A DNA stretch of 64,000 nucleotides from Vulcanimicrobiota bacterium (lineage in GTDB: Bacteria; Vulcanimicrobiota; Vulcanimicrobiia; Vulcanimicrobiales; Vulcanimicrobiaceae): NCBI GenBank assembly GCA_027452165.1, contig DAIDGX010000008.1, positions 1 through 64,000 on the forward strand. The letters are read 5' to 3'. A program made the translations under genes and the position numbers. Positions 37,538 to 46,522 of this stretch are shown here, in pieces (positions within the stretch are counted from its first letter, which is position 1; every line of letters starts with the position of its first letter). The notes beneath the pieces are model-generated. The model made no database searches and had not been told where the DNA came from. It saw only the letters and a list, made by a program, of their open reading frames with translations.

Positions 37538-39142
37538 TCACCAATCGCGCTGCTCGATATCCAAAAGACGTGCGGCGAGTTGGACGCGGAATTGGACGTC
37601 CGCATCGCTGAGGTCGATGCCGAGGGCGTCGGCAACGCGATCGAGTCGGTAGCGCAGGGTGTTCGGATGAATTGCAAGCGCATCGGCGGCAGCGCGAAAG
37701 CGAAAGCCGTGGCGCGCGAGCGTGAGTAGCGCCGTCGCAAGTTCGCGGCCGTTCTTGCGCTGACGGAGCGGGGCGAAGAAGTCGTCGAGGAACTGCGTGC
37801 GGGCCGACGGATCTCCCAGGATCACGCGTGGGACGAGCAGGTCGTCGTAGGTGGCGATGCGGGGCCGGTCCCGATACGAGAGCAGCGAGAGCGCTTCGCG
37901 GTAGCTCGTTCGAGCGCCATCCACGCCGCGATGCTCGCGACCGATCACGATGGCGAGCGATGGATCGGCGAGCGCGCCGTCGATCGTGGCCGCCGCGATG
38001 CCGGACGGAAGCAGAAACGGCACCAAATTGAGCGAGATGGTTACGAGCGCTTCGCGCCCCGCCTTGCGCAGCGCGTCGCGAACAGCGCCGGCGATGCGAT
38101 CGCGGCGCTCGAGACCGCCGCGATCGAGCGGCAGCGCTTGAGGGATCGCGACAATACCGACCCGGTAGTTCGACGAAGCGTCGAACCCGAGAAGGCGCAC
38201 GCGCTCGTCGGCGATCGGCACGCCGCCGGGTTCGCCTTCGAGGAGGGAGAGAAACGACGCGTACCCGAGGCGGGCCTCGGTCGTGCTCAGTTCGCGCTGG
38301 TGCGCGATGTGGATCGCCGCAACGAGTGCGGCGTACTCGGCAGCGCGATTGTCGAGCTCGTTGAGCGGCTCGGTGCCCTCGATGATCCACACCACGCCGG
38401 CAAGCTCCGTGCCGATACGAATCGGGCACGCGACGCGCGCGTTCATGCCGAGTTCCGGGATCGCAGCGATGCGGAGCGGCTTCTCGGATGCGCGGATGCG
38501 GCGGTTGAGGGCGCCGCGCTCAAGCGTCCCGACGACTTCGAGCGGACTGCGTCCAAGCTCGAGTGTTTGCCGGCGAACGTCGTCGACGTCTTCGGGGAGC
38601 GAGGCGGCGGCGAGCACGCTCCCGGAGGGGTCCTCGAACGTTACCGACCGCGCGATCAGACTCGAGAGTTCGGCCGCGATTTGGTCGAGGGTCACCTCGC
38701 GCGTCGCCATGCGCATGAGCGCGCGGTGAATCTGCTCCGCGCGTTCGATGATCGTGTACGGCTCGGCCATCAGCGCACGGTGGAGCTGCTCCGTGAGCTG
38801 CGCGAATGGCACCTCGAAGGGAATCTCGATCAACGGCAGGCCCGAGAGCTCGGCCTGGTCGCGCTCGGCGGCGGAGAAGTGCTCGACGTAACGCGGCACG
38901 GCGAGAATCACCCCCGCGATTTCACGGGCGGCTAGATCGGCGATCTGACGGCGTTGGGCGGCCTCGTCGCCCGGCCAACTGAACCCGGTCGTCAGTAGCA
39001 AGAAGCCGGGGCGCAGCCACGGCATCGGGTCGGGCATATCGACCACGTGGGACCAACTGATCTCGCGTTCGAGATGGGCCGCGCCGGCGACCACGTGGGC
39101 CTGGGCGAAAGCCGGGAGGGCCAGGACCTCGGCGAGTTTCAT
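37538..39142 (-). CDS. PucR-family transcriptional regulator
   Basis: The 534-aa regulator has an N-terminal PucR domain (about 1-120; MKLAEVLALPAFAQAHVVAG, then LRPGFLLLTTGFSWPGDEAA), a central GAF/GGDEF-like region, and a C-terminal helix-turn-helix (ATALLTLARHGFRFRAAADA, then HPNTLRYRLDRVADALGIDL). PucR relatives respond to nitrogenous metabolites such as allantoin, proline or GABA. It is divergent from gabT-patA-ALDH, so it likely controls polyamine or GABA breakdown. ATG 39142 is chosen because 39196 would add residues not in the family. Confidence 0.92.
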   Translation of the reverse strand: MKLAEVLALPAFAQAHVVAGAAHLEREISWSHVVDMPDPMPWLRPGFLLLTTGFSWPGDEAAQRRQIADLAAREIAGVILAVPRYVEHFSAAERDQAELSGLPLIEIPFEVPFAQLTEQLHRALMAEPYTIIERAEQIHRALMRMATREVTLDQIAAELSSLIARSVTFEDPSGSVLAAASLPEDVDDVRRQTLELGRSPLEVVGTLERGALNRRIRASEKPLRIAAIPELGMNARVACPIRIGTELAGVVWIIEGTEPLNELDNRAAEYAALVAAIHIAHQRELSTTEARLGYASFLSLLEGEPGGVPIADERVRLLGFDASSNYRVGIVAIPQALPLDRGGLERRDRIAGAVRDALRKAGREALVTISLNLVPFLLPSGIAAATIDGALADPSLAIVIGREHRGVDGARTSYREALSLLSYRDRPRIATYDDLLVPRVILGDPSARTQFLDDFFAPLRQRKNGRELATALLTLARHGFRFRAAADALAIHPNTLRYRLDRVADALGIDLSDADVQFRVQLAARLLDIEQRDW

Positions 39143-39199
39143 GGGGCTCGTTTCGTGCGCCGGCACGAAGAATCCGGCAAAAATTGGTTTCGGCAACCG

Positions 39200-39222
39200 T
39201 AGAGTGCGGCCGCAACTCTACC
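39200..39222. promoter_or_regulatory. Inverted repeat between pucR and gabT, candidate operator
   Basis: GTAGAGT (39200-39206) and ACTCTAC (39216-39222) form 7-bp arms around a 9-nt spacer that contains GCGGCCGC. The site lies in the 124-nt divergent promoter gap, where an autoregulated operator is expected. Confidence 0.45.
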
Positions 39223-39266
39223 GTAGGCTTAAGGTGCCACCCCTCTCAGAAAGGATTGCAATCGCC

Positions 39267-40541
39267 GTGCAGGCCCTTCGAACCCATAACGCCGAGATCG
39301 CGCGCCGCCGTGCCGCGAGCGTTCCGCGCGGGGTGGGGTGCGTCCATCCGATCGCGATTGCACGCGGTGAGGGGGCCATGCTCTGGGATGTCGAGGGGCA
39401 TTCCTACGTCGATTTCGTGGGCGGAATCGGCGTGATGAACGCCGGGCATGCCAATCCCGCGATCGTCGCGGCGATCGCGGATCAAGCGCGCGCATTCACG
39501 CATGTGAGTTTCCAAGTGGCCTCGTACGAACCGTACGTGGCGCTCGCCGAGGCGCTCAACCGGCTCGCGCCCGGGACGGCGCCGAAGAAGACGCTGTTGC
39601 TCTCGACGGGTGCGGAGGCGACCGAGAACGCGGTGAAGATCGCGCGCCATGCGACCGGTCGCCCGGGCGTGATCGCGTTTCAGCACGGCTATCATGGCCG
39701 CACGCTGCTCGCCCTGTCGATGACCGGAAAGAACGCGCCGTACAAGCAGAACTACGGACCGTTCTGCACCGAGATCGCGCACGCGCCGTTCCCGCACGAG
39801 TTGCATGGCTGGAGCGTCGAGCGGGCGCTCGACGCGCTCGACGAGCTCTTTGCGAGTACGCTCGCTCCCGAACGCACGGCCGCGATCATCATCGAGCCGG
39901 TGCTCGGCGAAGGTGGGTTCGTACCCGTCCCGCGCGCGTATCTCGAGGCTCTGCGCGAGCGTTGCACGCGTGAGGGGATCCTCTTGATCTGCGACGAGAT
40001 TCAGAGCGGTTTCGGGCGCACGGGAGCCTTCTTCGCAACCGAGCATTACGCAGTCGAACCCGATCTGATCACCACCGCGAAGTCACTCGCCGGCGGCATG
40101 CCGCTTGCCGCCGTGGTTGGACGAGCCGACGTGATGGACGCACCCGGCCCGGGCGGCCTCGGTGGAACCTACGCGGGTAACCCGGTCGCGTGCGCAGCTG
40201 CGCTTGCGACAATCGAGCTGATGGATGCTGCGTTCTTCGTACGCGCGCAGGCGATCGGGGCGCGCGTGCGAGCGGCATTCGAGGCGGTCGCCGCGCGTTA
40301 CCCACAGGCTGTCGCCGAAGTGCGCGGGCTCGGTGCGATGATCGCTATCGAGTTTGTCCGTGGGCACGATCCCGTGGTGCCGCGCATCGTCGCGGAAGCA
40401 CGCGAGCGCGGTGTGCTGCTGATGCCGGCCGGTGAGGGCAACGTCATTCGCACCCTCGTGCCCCTCGTTATCGACGATCCGACGCTCGACCGAGCGCTCG
40501 ACGCGATCGCCACGGCGATCGACCACGTACTGGTTTCCTAA
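39267..40541 (+). CDS. gabT: 4-aminobutyrate aminotransferase
   Basis: The 424-aa class III PLP enzyme turns GABA plus 2-oxoglutarate into succinate semialdehyde plus glutamate. ICDEIQSGFGRTGAFFATEH holds the PLP Asp, LITTAKSLAGGMPLAAVVG the Schiff-base Lys, and LLSTGAEATENAVKIARHAT the phosphate pocket. The C-terminal RTLVPLVIDDPTLDRALDAI is typical. GTG at 39267 is chosen: GAAAGGA lies 12 nt before it and the N-terminus fits. The longer frame from 39141 runs into the pucR start. It is followed by patA behind an AGGAGG. Confidence 0.92.
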   Translation: MQALRTHNAEIARRRAASVPRGVGCVHPIAIARGEGAMLWDVEGHSYVDFVGGIGVMNAGHANPAIVAAIADQARAFTHVSFQVASYEPYVALAEALNRLAPGTAPKKTLLLSTGAEATENAVKIARHATGRPGVIAFQHGYHGRTLLALSMTGKNAPYKQNYGPFCTEIAHAPFPHELHGWSVERALDALDELFASTLAPERTAAIIIEPVLGEGGFVPVPRAYLEALRERCTREGILLICDEIQSGFGRTGAFFATEHYAVEPDLITTAKSLAGGMPLAAVVGRADVMDAPGPGGLGGTYAGNPVACAAALATIELMDAAFFVRAQAIGARVRAAFEAVAARYPQAVAEVRGLGAMIAIEFVRGHDPVVPRIVAEARERGVLLMPAGEGNVIRTLVPLVIDDPTLDRALDAIATAIDHVLVS

Positions 40542-40546
40542 GGAGG
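40539..40546 (+). promoter_or_regulatory. Strong ribosome binding site that points to an ATT start of patA
   Basis: TAAGGAGG overlaps the gabT stop and is followed 8 nt later by ATT at 40555. No ATG, GTG or TTG is in frame near it; the next in-frame candidate would remove part of the conserved N-terminus. Confidence 0.65.
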
Positions 40547-40554
40547 CAAAGAAA

Positions 40555-41931
40555 ATTCTTGAACGATCACATGCGGATGCATATGCCTATACGACGCAGT
40601 TACTCGAACTGATCACATCCTCGTCGATCTCGCCCGAACAGGCGGCGTGGATCACGCGCGAAACCGTGGAAAACTTCCGCGATCACGTCAACCCTGGATT
40701 TCTCGAGTACCGGAAGGCGACGTCAGTCGAACATGCGGCTGCCGCCGTCGAGTGGTCCGACGCGGGGCCCAATAGCTACCGTGACGTCAACGGCAAGGAG
40801 TATCTGGATTGCCTGGGCGGCTTCGGGATATTCAACGTTGGACACCGTCACCCCAAAGTGATTGCGGCCGTCAAGGCGCAGTTGGATCGCCAACCGCTGC
40901 ACAGCCAAGATCTCCTCGATCCGCTGCGCGCGATGCTCGCGAAGACGCTCTCGATGCTGCTGCCTCCGAAGCTCGAATACGCGTTCTTCTGCAACAGCGG
41001 CACGGAAACGATCGAGGCGGCGCTCAAGCTCGCGCGCGCGTACAACCCTCACAAACAGACGATCGTCGCTGCGCTCAAAGGTTTTCACGGGAAGAGTTAC
41101 GGCGCGCTCTCGGTTAGCGCTAAAGGAGAGTTCCGCCGCCCGTTCGGCGCACTGCTTCCCAACGTCGAACACTTTCCGTTTAACGATCTTGCGGAACTTC
41201 GCGGCAAGTTCGAATGGTTGAGGACCGTCGGCGAGGATGTTGGCGCCGTGCTGCTGGAGCCGATCCAGGGCGAGGGCGGCGTCAACATTCCCGATGACGA
41301 TTACCTTCGCGGCGTGCGCGCGCTCTGCGACGAGTTCGGTGCACTCTTGATTCTGGACGAAGTGCAGACCGGGATGGGGCGCACCGGCAAGATGTTCTGT
41401 TTCGAACACTACGGTGTCGAACCCGACATCATCTGTCTTGCGAAGGCGTTCGGCGGCGGCGTGATCCCCGCGGGCGCGGTCGTCGCCACACGCGGCGTGT
41501 TCTCGAGCCTCTTCGACAACCCGTTTCTGCACACGACCACGTTCGGCGGAAATCCGCTCGCATGTGCCGCCGCGATCGCTACGATCAACGTGTTGATCGA
41601 AGAACGGCTTCCGGAGCGTGCCGCGGTCATGGGTGAGCGCATGCTTGCCGGCATGAAGGCCGCGACGCAGGCGTATCCGGAGCTCGTCGTGGACGTTCGC
41701 GGTAAGGGCTTGCTGATGGCGATGGAGTTTATCGACAATCAGACCGGCTTCGAATTGGGTAAACTCTTGCTCGACCGGGGCGTGCTCGTCTCCGGTACGC
41801 TCGTGAATGCACGCGTCGTGCGCGTCGAGCCGCCGCTTACGATCACCGAAACCCAAGCCGATTACGTGTGCGAGCAGATCGCCGCGGCCCTTGCGGTCAT
41901 GGCTAACCAACGCGAGAAAACAGGAGTCTAA
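40555..41931 (+). CDS. patA: Putrescine aminotransferase, likely ATT start
   Basis: The 458-aa class III PLP enzyme converts putrescine plus 2-oxoglutarate to 4-aminobutanal and glutamate. The match to E. coli PatA is long: HVNPGFLEYRK, FGIFNVGHRHP, QPLHSQDLLDPLRAMLAKTL, FFCNSGTETIEAALKLA, LDEVQTGMGRTGKMF, DIICLAKAFGGGVIPAGA and NPFLHTTTFGGNPLACAAA. Expected length needs residues before the first ATG-type codon, and the only well-placed codon is ATT 40555, 8 nt after AGGAGG. It is the middle gene of gabT-patA-aldehyde dehydrogenase, which gives a full putrescine-to-succinate-semialdehyde path. Confidence 0.93.
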   Translation: MLERSHADAYAYTTQLLELITSSSISPEQAAWITRETVENFRDHVNPGFLEYRKATSVEHAAAAVEWSDAGPNSYRDVNGKEYLDCLGGFGIFNVGHRHPKVIAAVKAQLDRQPLHSQDLLDPLRAMLAKTLSMLLPPKLEYAFFCNSGTETIEAALKLARAYNPHKQTIVAALKGFHGKSYGALSVSAKGEFRRPFGALLPNVEHFPFNDLAELRGKFEWLRTVGEDVGAVLLEPIQGEGGVNIPDDDYLRGVRALCDEFGALLILDEVQTGMGRTGKMFCFEHYGVEPDIICLAKAFGGGVIPAGAVVATRGVFSSLFDNPFLHTTTFGGNPLACAAAIATINVLIEERLPERAAVMGERMLAGMKAATQAYPELVVDVRGKGLLMAMEFIDNQTGFELGKLLLDRGVLVSGTLVNARVVRVEPPLTITETQADYVCEQIAAALAVMANQREKTGV

Positions 41932-41936
41932 CGAAC

Positions 41937-43469
41937 GTGGACACGATGGCAAAACCCGGCGTCAACCCCAAAGACCTGTTGCGCAACCTGCCGAGTTCGG
42001 GCGAGACGGCACTCATGTACGTGGACGGCAGTTGGTGCGAAGCCTCCGACGGCGCGACGCGTACGCTCGTCGATCCGGCGACCGGCGCTGCGATCGCGCG
42101 CATCGCCGAAGGTACGCGCGAAGATGCCAAACGTGCGGTGGTTGCGGCGCGCAAGGCCTTTGACGAGGGACCGTGGCGCGAGATGCGTGCGGCCGATCGG
42201 GCCGCGCTGCTCCTCAAGGTTGCCGATGCGATCGATGCGCATGCGCAGGAACTGCAGTACATCGACACGCTCAACAACGGCAAGCCGTTGCGCGAAACGA
42301 TGTACGACGTCGCCGATGCCGCAGGCTGCTTCCGGTACTATGCGGGCCTTGCTACGAAGCCGAGCGGGCAGACGTTCGAGGTGCCCGCGCCATCGCAGAC
42401 GTTTACCGTGCGCGAGCCGATCGGCGTGTGCGGGCAGATCGTACCGTGGAACTACCCGTTGCTGATGGCGGTGTGGAAACTCGCGCCTGCGCTTGCGGCG
42501 GGTAACACCGTCATCCTGAAGCCGTCGGAGCTGACGCCGCTCTCGGCGCTACGCTTGGCAACGATCTTCGAAGAACTCGAGTTTCCGCGCGGCGTGGTCA
42601 ACGTCGTATGCGGTGCCGGGCCCATCGTCGGCGCCGAGCTTGCCGAGAGCGAGTTGGTCGATAAGATCGCGTTCACCGGAGGTACGGTGACGGGACGCTC
42701 GATCGCCCGTGCCGCGGTCGGAAACTTGAAGAAGGTGACGCTCGAATTGGGCGGCAAGTCGCCCAACGTCGTCTTCGCAGACGCCGACTTCGAAACGGCC
42801 GTCGATTACGCGCTCTTCGCTATCTACGCGAATGCGGGCCAGGTGTGTTCGGCCGGTTCGCGCCTCGTGCTGCAAGAGTCGATTGCAGACCGCTTCCTCG
42901 AACGCTTGGTGGAACGCGCGAAGAAGATCCGGGTGGGCAACGGATTCGATCCGAAGACCGAGATGGGACCGATCATCTCGCGCACCCATCTCGAGCGCAT
43001 CGAAACCTACCTCGAAGCCGGGAAGGCTGAGGGCGCGGCGTTACTGTGCGGTGGCGGGCGCTTGGAAGGGCCGCTCGCGGGGGGGAACTTCATCGCGCCG
43101 ACGATCTTCGACCGCACGACCTCGGGCATGAAGATCGTCCGTGAAGAGATCTTCGGGCCGGTGCTCGTGGTGCAGCGCTTTAACGACGAAGCCGATGCGA
43201 TACGTATCGCGAACGATACGCCGTATGGTCTTGCGGGCGCTGTATTCACGAACGACGGCGCGAGGGCACAGCGTGTGATTCGCAGCCTGCGCGCCGGCAT
43301 CACGTGGATCAACACGTACCATCCGACGTACAACGAGGCGCCGTGGGGCGGATACAAGCAATCGGGATGGGGACGCGAACTCGGCACCTACGGCTACGAT
43401 GCCTACACCGAGGTCAAACAGATCAACATCAATCTCGACGTCACCCCATCGGGTTGGTTCGAGGGCTGA
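41937..43469 (+). CDS. 4-aminobutanal / betaine-aldehyde type dehydrogenase
   Basis: The 510-aa enzyme oxidises an omega-amino aldehyde, most likely 4-aminobutanal to GABA, closing the step between patA and gabT. It shows QIVPWNYPLLMAVWKLAPAL (Asn), VTLELGGKSPNVVFADADFE (Glu), NAGQVCSAGSRLVL (Cys) and the C-terminal PWGGYKQSGWGRELG. GTG 41937 lies 10 nt after AGGAG and is preferred over ATG 41946. The gene is five bases after patA. It could also be a betaine-aldehyde dehydrogenase, but the neighbours favour the polyamine role. Confidence 0.92.
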   Translation: MDTMAKPGVNPKDLLRNLPSSGETALMYVDGSWCEASDGATRTLVDPATGAAIARIAEGTREDAKRAVVAARKAFDEGPWREMRAADRAALLLKVADAIDAHAQELQYIDTLNNGKPLRETMYDVADAAGCFRYYAGLATKPSGQTFEVPAPSQTFTVREPIGVCGQIVPWNYPLLMAVWKLAPALAAGNTVILKPSELTPLSALRLATIFEELEFPRGVVNVVCGAGPIVGAELAESELVDKIAFTGGTVTGRSIARAAVGNLKKVTLELGGKSPNVVFADADFETAVDYALFAIYANAGQVCSAGSRLVLQESIADRFLERLVERAKKIRVGNGFDPKTEMGPIISRTHLERIETYLEAGKAEGAALLCGGGRLEGPLAGGNFIAPTIFDRTTSGMKIVREEIFGPVLVVQRFNDEADAIRIANDTPYGLAGAVFTNDGARAQRVIRSLRAGITWINTYHPTYNEAPWGGYKQSGWGRELGTYGYDAYTEVKQININLDVTPSGWFEG

Positions 43470-43487
43470 TCCGATGAAGGTGCGGAC

Positions 43488-44132
43488 CTATAGCGTGACG
43501 GTCGTGCCGACGTGGAAGAGGTGGAAGAAGACGATCGTTGAGATGGTCGCGAGTGCGGCGCCGGCGATTACCTGCATCAGCGTGTGGGCCTTGAGATAGA
43601 CGCGGGCCCAACCGACCATCGGAATCAAGATCAGGAACGGCATCGTCTCGTTTCCGTACAGGAGTGTGAGCGCGACGAGCGGTGCGGTGATACCAAGCGC
43701 GTGCGTGCTGATCTTCCAATACCGCGTGATGTACTGTACGACGAGCGTCGAGAGCGTATAGGCAGCCATCGACGCAACCATCAAGCGCGGCGCGTGCGTG
43801 ACGAACATGGCGACCGTGCCGAGCAGATAGAACACGACGAACGCGCCGAAGACGGCCTCGCGTTCGTGGCGTACCGACATGTCGAGATCGGAGATGCGGT
43901 CGGTTCCATAGAGCCAGAAGACGTAGAGCATCGGCCCGAGCGACGTGAAGAAGGTCGAGAGAAAGAGCAACCACCAAAAGTCGATCGTCCCACGCGCGCT
44001 CGCGTGCGCCAGGATCACGAAGAGGGCAAGCGCCGTCAAGAACGGGTTGAAGACCGTCGAAAGGATGCGAGCGAGGTCGCGCCACGCCTTGCGGTTCTTG
44101 ATCGGGACGAGGTCCGGAAGCTGCTCGTGCAT
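43488..44132 (-). CDS. PAP2-like membrane protein
   Basis: The 214-aa protein has about six membrane helices. HALGITAPLVAL and GWARVYLKAHTLMQVIAGA look like the histidine/arginine blocks of the PAP2 phosphatase fold, though the full KX6RP motif is not clear. It may act on lipid or isoprenoid phosphates. ATG 44132 is chosen after a weak TAGGCGG site; the longer frame from 44468 overlaps dxs antisense. It is divergent from dxs, which is notable because dxs begins isoprenoid synthesis, but the link is only a guess. Confidence 0.7.
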   Translation of the reverse strand: MHEQLPDLVPIKNRKAWRDLARILSTVFNPFLTALALFVILAHASARGTIDFWWLLFLSTFFTSLGPMLYVFWLYGTDRISDLDMSVRHEREAVFGAFVVFYLLGTVAMFVTHAPRLMVASMAAYTLSTLVVQYITRYWKISTHALGITAPLVALTLLYGNETMPFLILIPMVGWARVYLKAHTLMQVIAGAALATISTIVFFHLFHVGTTVTL

Positions 44133-44226
44133 CGGCCGCCTACTTAGTCGCCCGCCCGCGACCCTCCCGGCGGGAGCGGCCCTAGCGGGCCTCTTTGGGC
44201 TCCCCGGAGAATCTTGGCCGGTCACC

Positions 44227-46140
44227 ATGCTCATCGAACGGATCGATTCCCCCGCCGACGTCAAAGCGCTCGCACACGACGAACTCGAGGTTCTCGCGCG
44301 CGAAATCCGCGATATGCTCGTCGTTACCTGCTCGCGCAATGGCGGACACCTGGCGCCGAACTTGGGCGTGGTCGAGCTCACGATCGCGCTGCACCGCGTG
44401 CTGAATCTCCCGGTCGACAGGCTCGTGTGGGACGTCTCGCACCAAACGTACGTGCACAAGATCCTCACGGGGCGGCGCGAGCGCTTTGCGACGCTGCGTC
44501 AGGGTGGCGGCATCTCCGGGTTCTCGATGCGTAGCGAATCCGAATACGATCACTTCGGTGCGGGGCATGCATCGACGTCGGTATCCGCGGCATACGGAAT
44601 GGCGATTGCGCGCGACTTGGCCGGCGGCGACGAAACGGTGGTGGCCGTCCTCGGTGACGGTGCGCTCACCGGCGGCCTCGCCTACGAGGCGCTCAACAAT
44701 GCCGGACAGCTCAAATCAAATTTCATCGTCATTCTCAACGATAACGAGATGTCGATCGCGCCGAACGTCGGCTCGATCGCCTCGTACCTCTCGATCCTAC
44801 GGAGCAAGCCGCTCGTGAACTTCGTGCGCGAACGCGCGAAGGACGTCTTCGGACACATTCCCTTCGGCGGCGCAGCGCGCAAGGCGATCGCCTCGGCGGA
44901 GATGGGAGCCATGCGCTTCGTAGCGCCGGCCGAAAAGACGGCGGTGATCTTCGAAGAGCTCGGGTTTCGCTATTTAGGACCGTTCGACGGGCACAACATC
45001 GATGCGCTCGCCGCCGCGCTCGAAACCGCGAAAGGTGTGCACGGCCCGGTCTTGCTCCACGTGCGCACGATCAAGGGCAAAGGCTACGAGCCGGCCGAGA
45101 AGGACGCGCGCACGTTTCACGGGCTCTCGAACGCATTCGACGTGGAGAACGGGAAGCTCGAGCTCAAGCCCGATGCGCGTCCGACGTTCTCCGATGCCTT
45201 CGCACAGGCGATGAACGCGGTCGCCGCCGCCAACCCGAAGGTGATCGGCATCACCGCCGCCATGCCGGACGGTACCAAACTCTCGAAATTCGCCAAGCAG
45301 TTCCCGGAGCGATTCTTTGACGTCGGCATTGCGGAGGCGCATGCGGTCTGCATGGCGGCGGGGGCAGCGACCTCGGGATTGCAACCGATCTGTGCGATCT
45401 ACTCCACTTTCTTGCAGCGCGCCTACGACCAGATCGTGCACGACGTCTGCGTACAGAATCTCCCCGTCGTGTTCGCGATGGACCGCGCCGGCCTCGTGGG
45501 TGACGACGGTCCGACGCACATGGGGCTCTACGACGTGGCCTATCTGCGTACGCTGCCGAACATGACCGTGATGGCGCCGCGCAACGAAGACGAGGTCCTG
45601 CCGATGCTCGAGCACGCCCTCTCCCTCGGAACGCCGGTGGCCCTGCGTTATCCGCGCGGCTCGACAAGCGGCCGCCATACCGATCCCATTACCCCGGTGG
45701 AGCATGGGCGGGCCGAGGTGCTGCGCCGCGGCGCGGGCGTCGCGATCCTGGCGCTCGGGAACACGGTGGACTTGGCGCTCGATGCCTACGACCTGCTTGC
45801 GAGCGGCGAATTCGGACCCTCGGATCGCCTGCCGACCGTCGTGAACGCTCGCTTCGCCAAGCCCGTCGATGCGGGGCTGCTCGAGGAGCTGCGGCGCGAC
45901 CACGGCCGGATTCTCACCCTCGAAGAGCACGCGCTCGCAGGCGGCTTTGGGTCGGCGGTCGTAGAGAGCGTTTCGGATCGGGGGATGGGGCTTTACGTCG
46001 AGCGCATCGGGATCGCCGATGTGCTCGTCCAACACGATTCCCAAGCCCGGCAACGAGCGCTCTTCGGCCTCTCCGCGGAAAACATCGCGCGGCGGGTCGT
46101 TCGTGCGTTCGAAGATCGTCGTCAGGAGATAATTCGTTGA
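44227..46140 (+). CDS. dxs: 1-deoxy-D-xylulose-5-phosphate synthase
   Basis: The 637-aa thiamine-diphosphate enzyme joins pyruvate and glyceraldehyde 3-phosphate, the first step of the MEP isoprenoid pathway. GGHLAPNLGVVELTIALHRV, HFGAGHASTSVSAAYGMAIA, AVLGDGALTGGLAYEALNN and NDNEMSIAPNVG mark the TPP domain, and DRAGLVGDDGPTHMGLYD the pyrimidine domain. ATG 44227 gives the normal length; the frame is open upstream only against the divergent PAP2 gene. The TTGA overlap with secG suggests co-translation. Confidence 0.96.
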   Translation: MLIERIDSPADVKALAHDELEVLAREIRDMLVVTCSRNGGHLAPNLGVVELTIALHRVLNLPVDRLVWDVSHQTYVHKILTGRRERFATLRQGGGISGFSMRSESEYDHFGAGHASTSVSAAYGMAIARDLAGGDETVVAVLGDGALTGGLAYEALNNAGQLKSNFIVILNDNEMSIAPNVGSIASYLSILRSKPLVNFVRERAKDVFGHIPFGGAARKAIASAEMGAMRFVAPAEKTAVIFEELGFRYLGPFDGHNIDALAAALETAKGVHGPVLLHVRTIKGKGYEPAEKDARTFHGLSNAFDVENGKLELKPDARPTFSDAFAQAMNAVAAANPKVIGITAAMPDGTKLSKFAKQFPERFFDVGIAEAHAVCMAAGAATSGLQPICAIYSTFLQRAYDQIVHDVCVQNLPVVFAMDRAGLVGDDGPTHMGLYDVAYLRTLPNMTVMAPRNEDEVLPMLEHALSLGTPVALRYPRGSTSGRHTDPITPVEHGRAEVLRRGAGVAILALGNTVDLALDAYDLLASGEFGPSDRLPTVVNARFAKPVDAGLLEELRRDHGRILTLEEHALAGGFGSAVVESVSDRGMGLYVERIGIADVLVQHDSQARQRALFGLSAENIARRVVRAFEDRRQEIIR

Positions 46141-46514
46141 GCCACGTCGCAGCAGCGGCTACCGCGCACCCGCACGCCCTCGTCACCTCGTTGCCGGCAC
46201 CGCAGGTATCGGCCCCGCCGCTCACGGCCGCCGCGCCGCCGCCGGCGCCGATGCCCCAGACGTTTCTGCAGATGCATGCAAGCTGGTTGACGCATACCGT
46301 TGCGGGCATCTTCATCCTCGCGGCGATCGCGCTTGTGGTTCTGCTTGCCGTCCAGACGACGAAACAAGAGGGGCTTTCCGGCACGATCGGCGGCCGAGTC
46401 GAATCGGCCTATCGCGGTCGTTTGGGGGCTGAAGAACAGTTGCAGCGTCTCACGGGTATCGTGGCGGGCATCTTCGTGTTCTGCGCGTTTTTCCTGTCGC
46501 TCAGCGGAATCTAA
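46137..46514 (+). CDS. secG: Protein translocase subunit SecG
   Basis: The 125-aa protein has two membrane helices (about 55-75 and 105-122) joined by a cytosolic loop with TKQEGLSGTIGGRVES, the usual SecG Gly-rich turn. The C-terminus RLTGIVAGIFVFCAFFLSLS fits helix 2. SecG aids SecYE in export. An extra 50-residue Ala/Pro/His-rich N-terminus is not usual. Start TTG 46137 overlaps the dxs stop and has AGGAG 9 nt before it. Confidence 0.82.
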   Translation: MSHVAAAATAHPHALVTSLPAPQVSAPPLTAAAPPPAPMPQTFLQMHASWLTHTVAGIFILAAIALVVLLAVQTTKQEGLSGTIGGRVESAYRGRLGAEEQLQRLTGIVAGIFVFCAFFLSLSGI

Positions 46515-46522
46515 CCCCGCCA

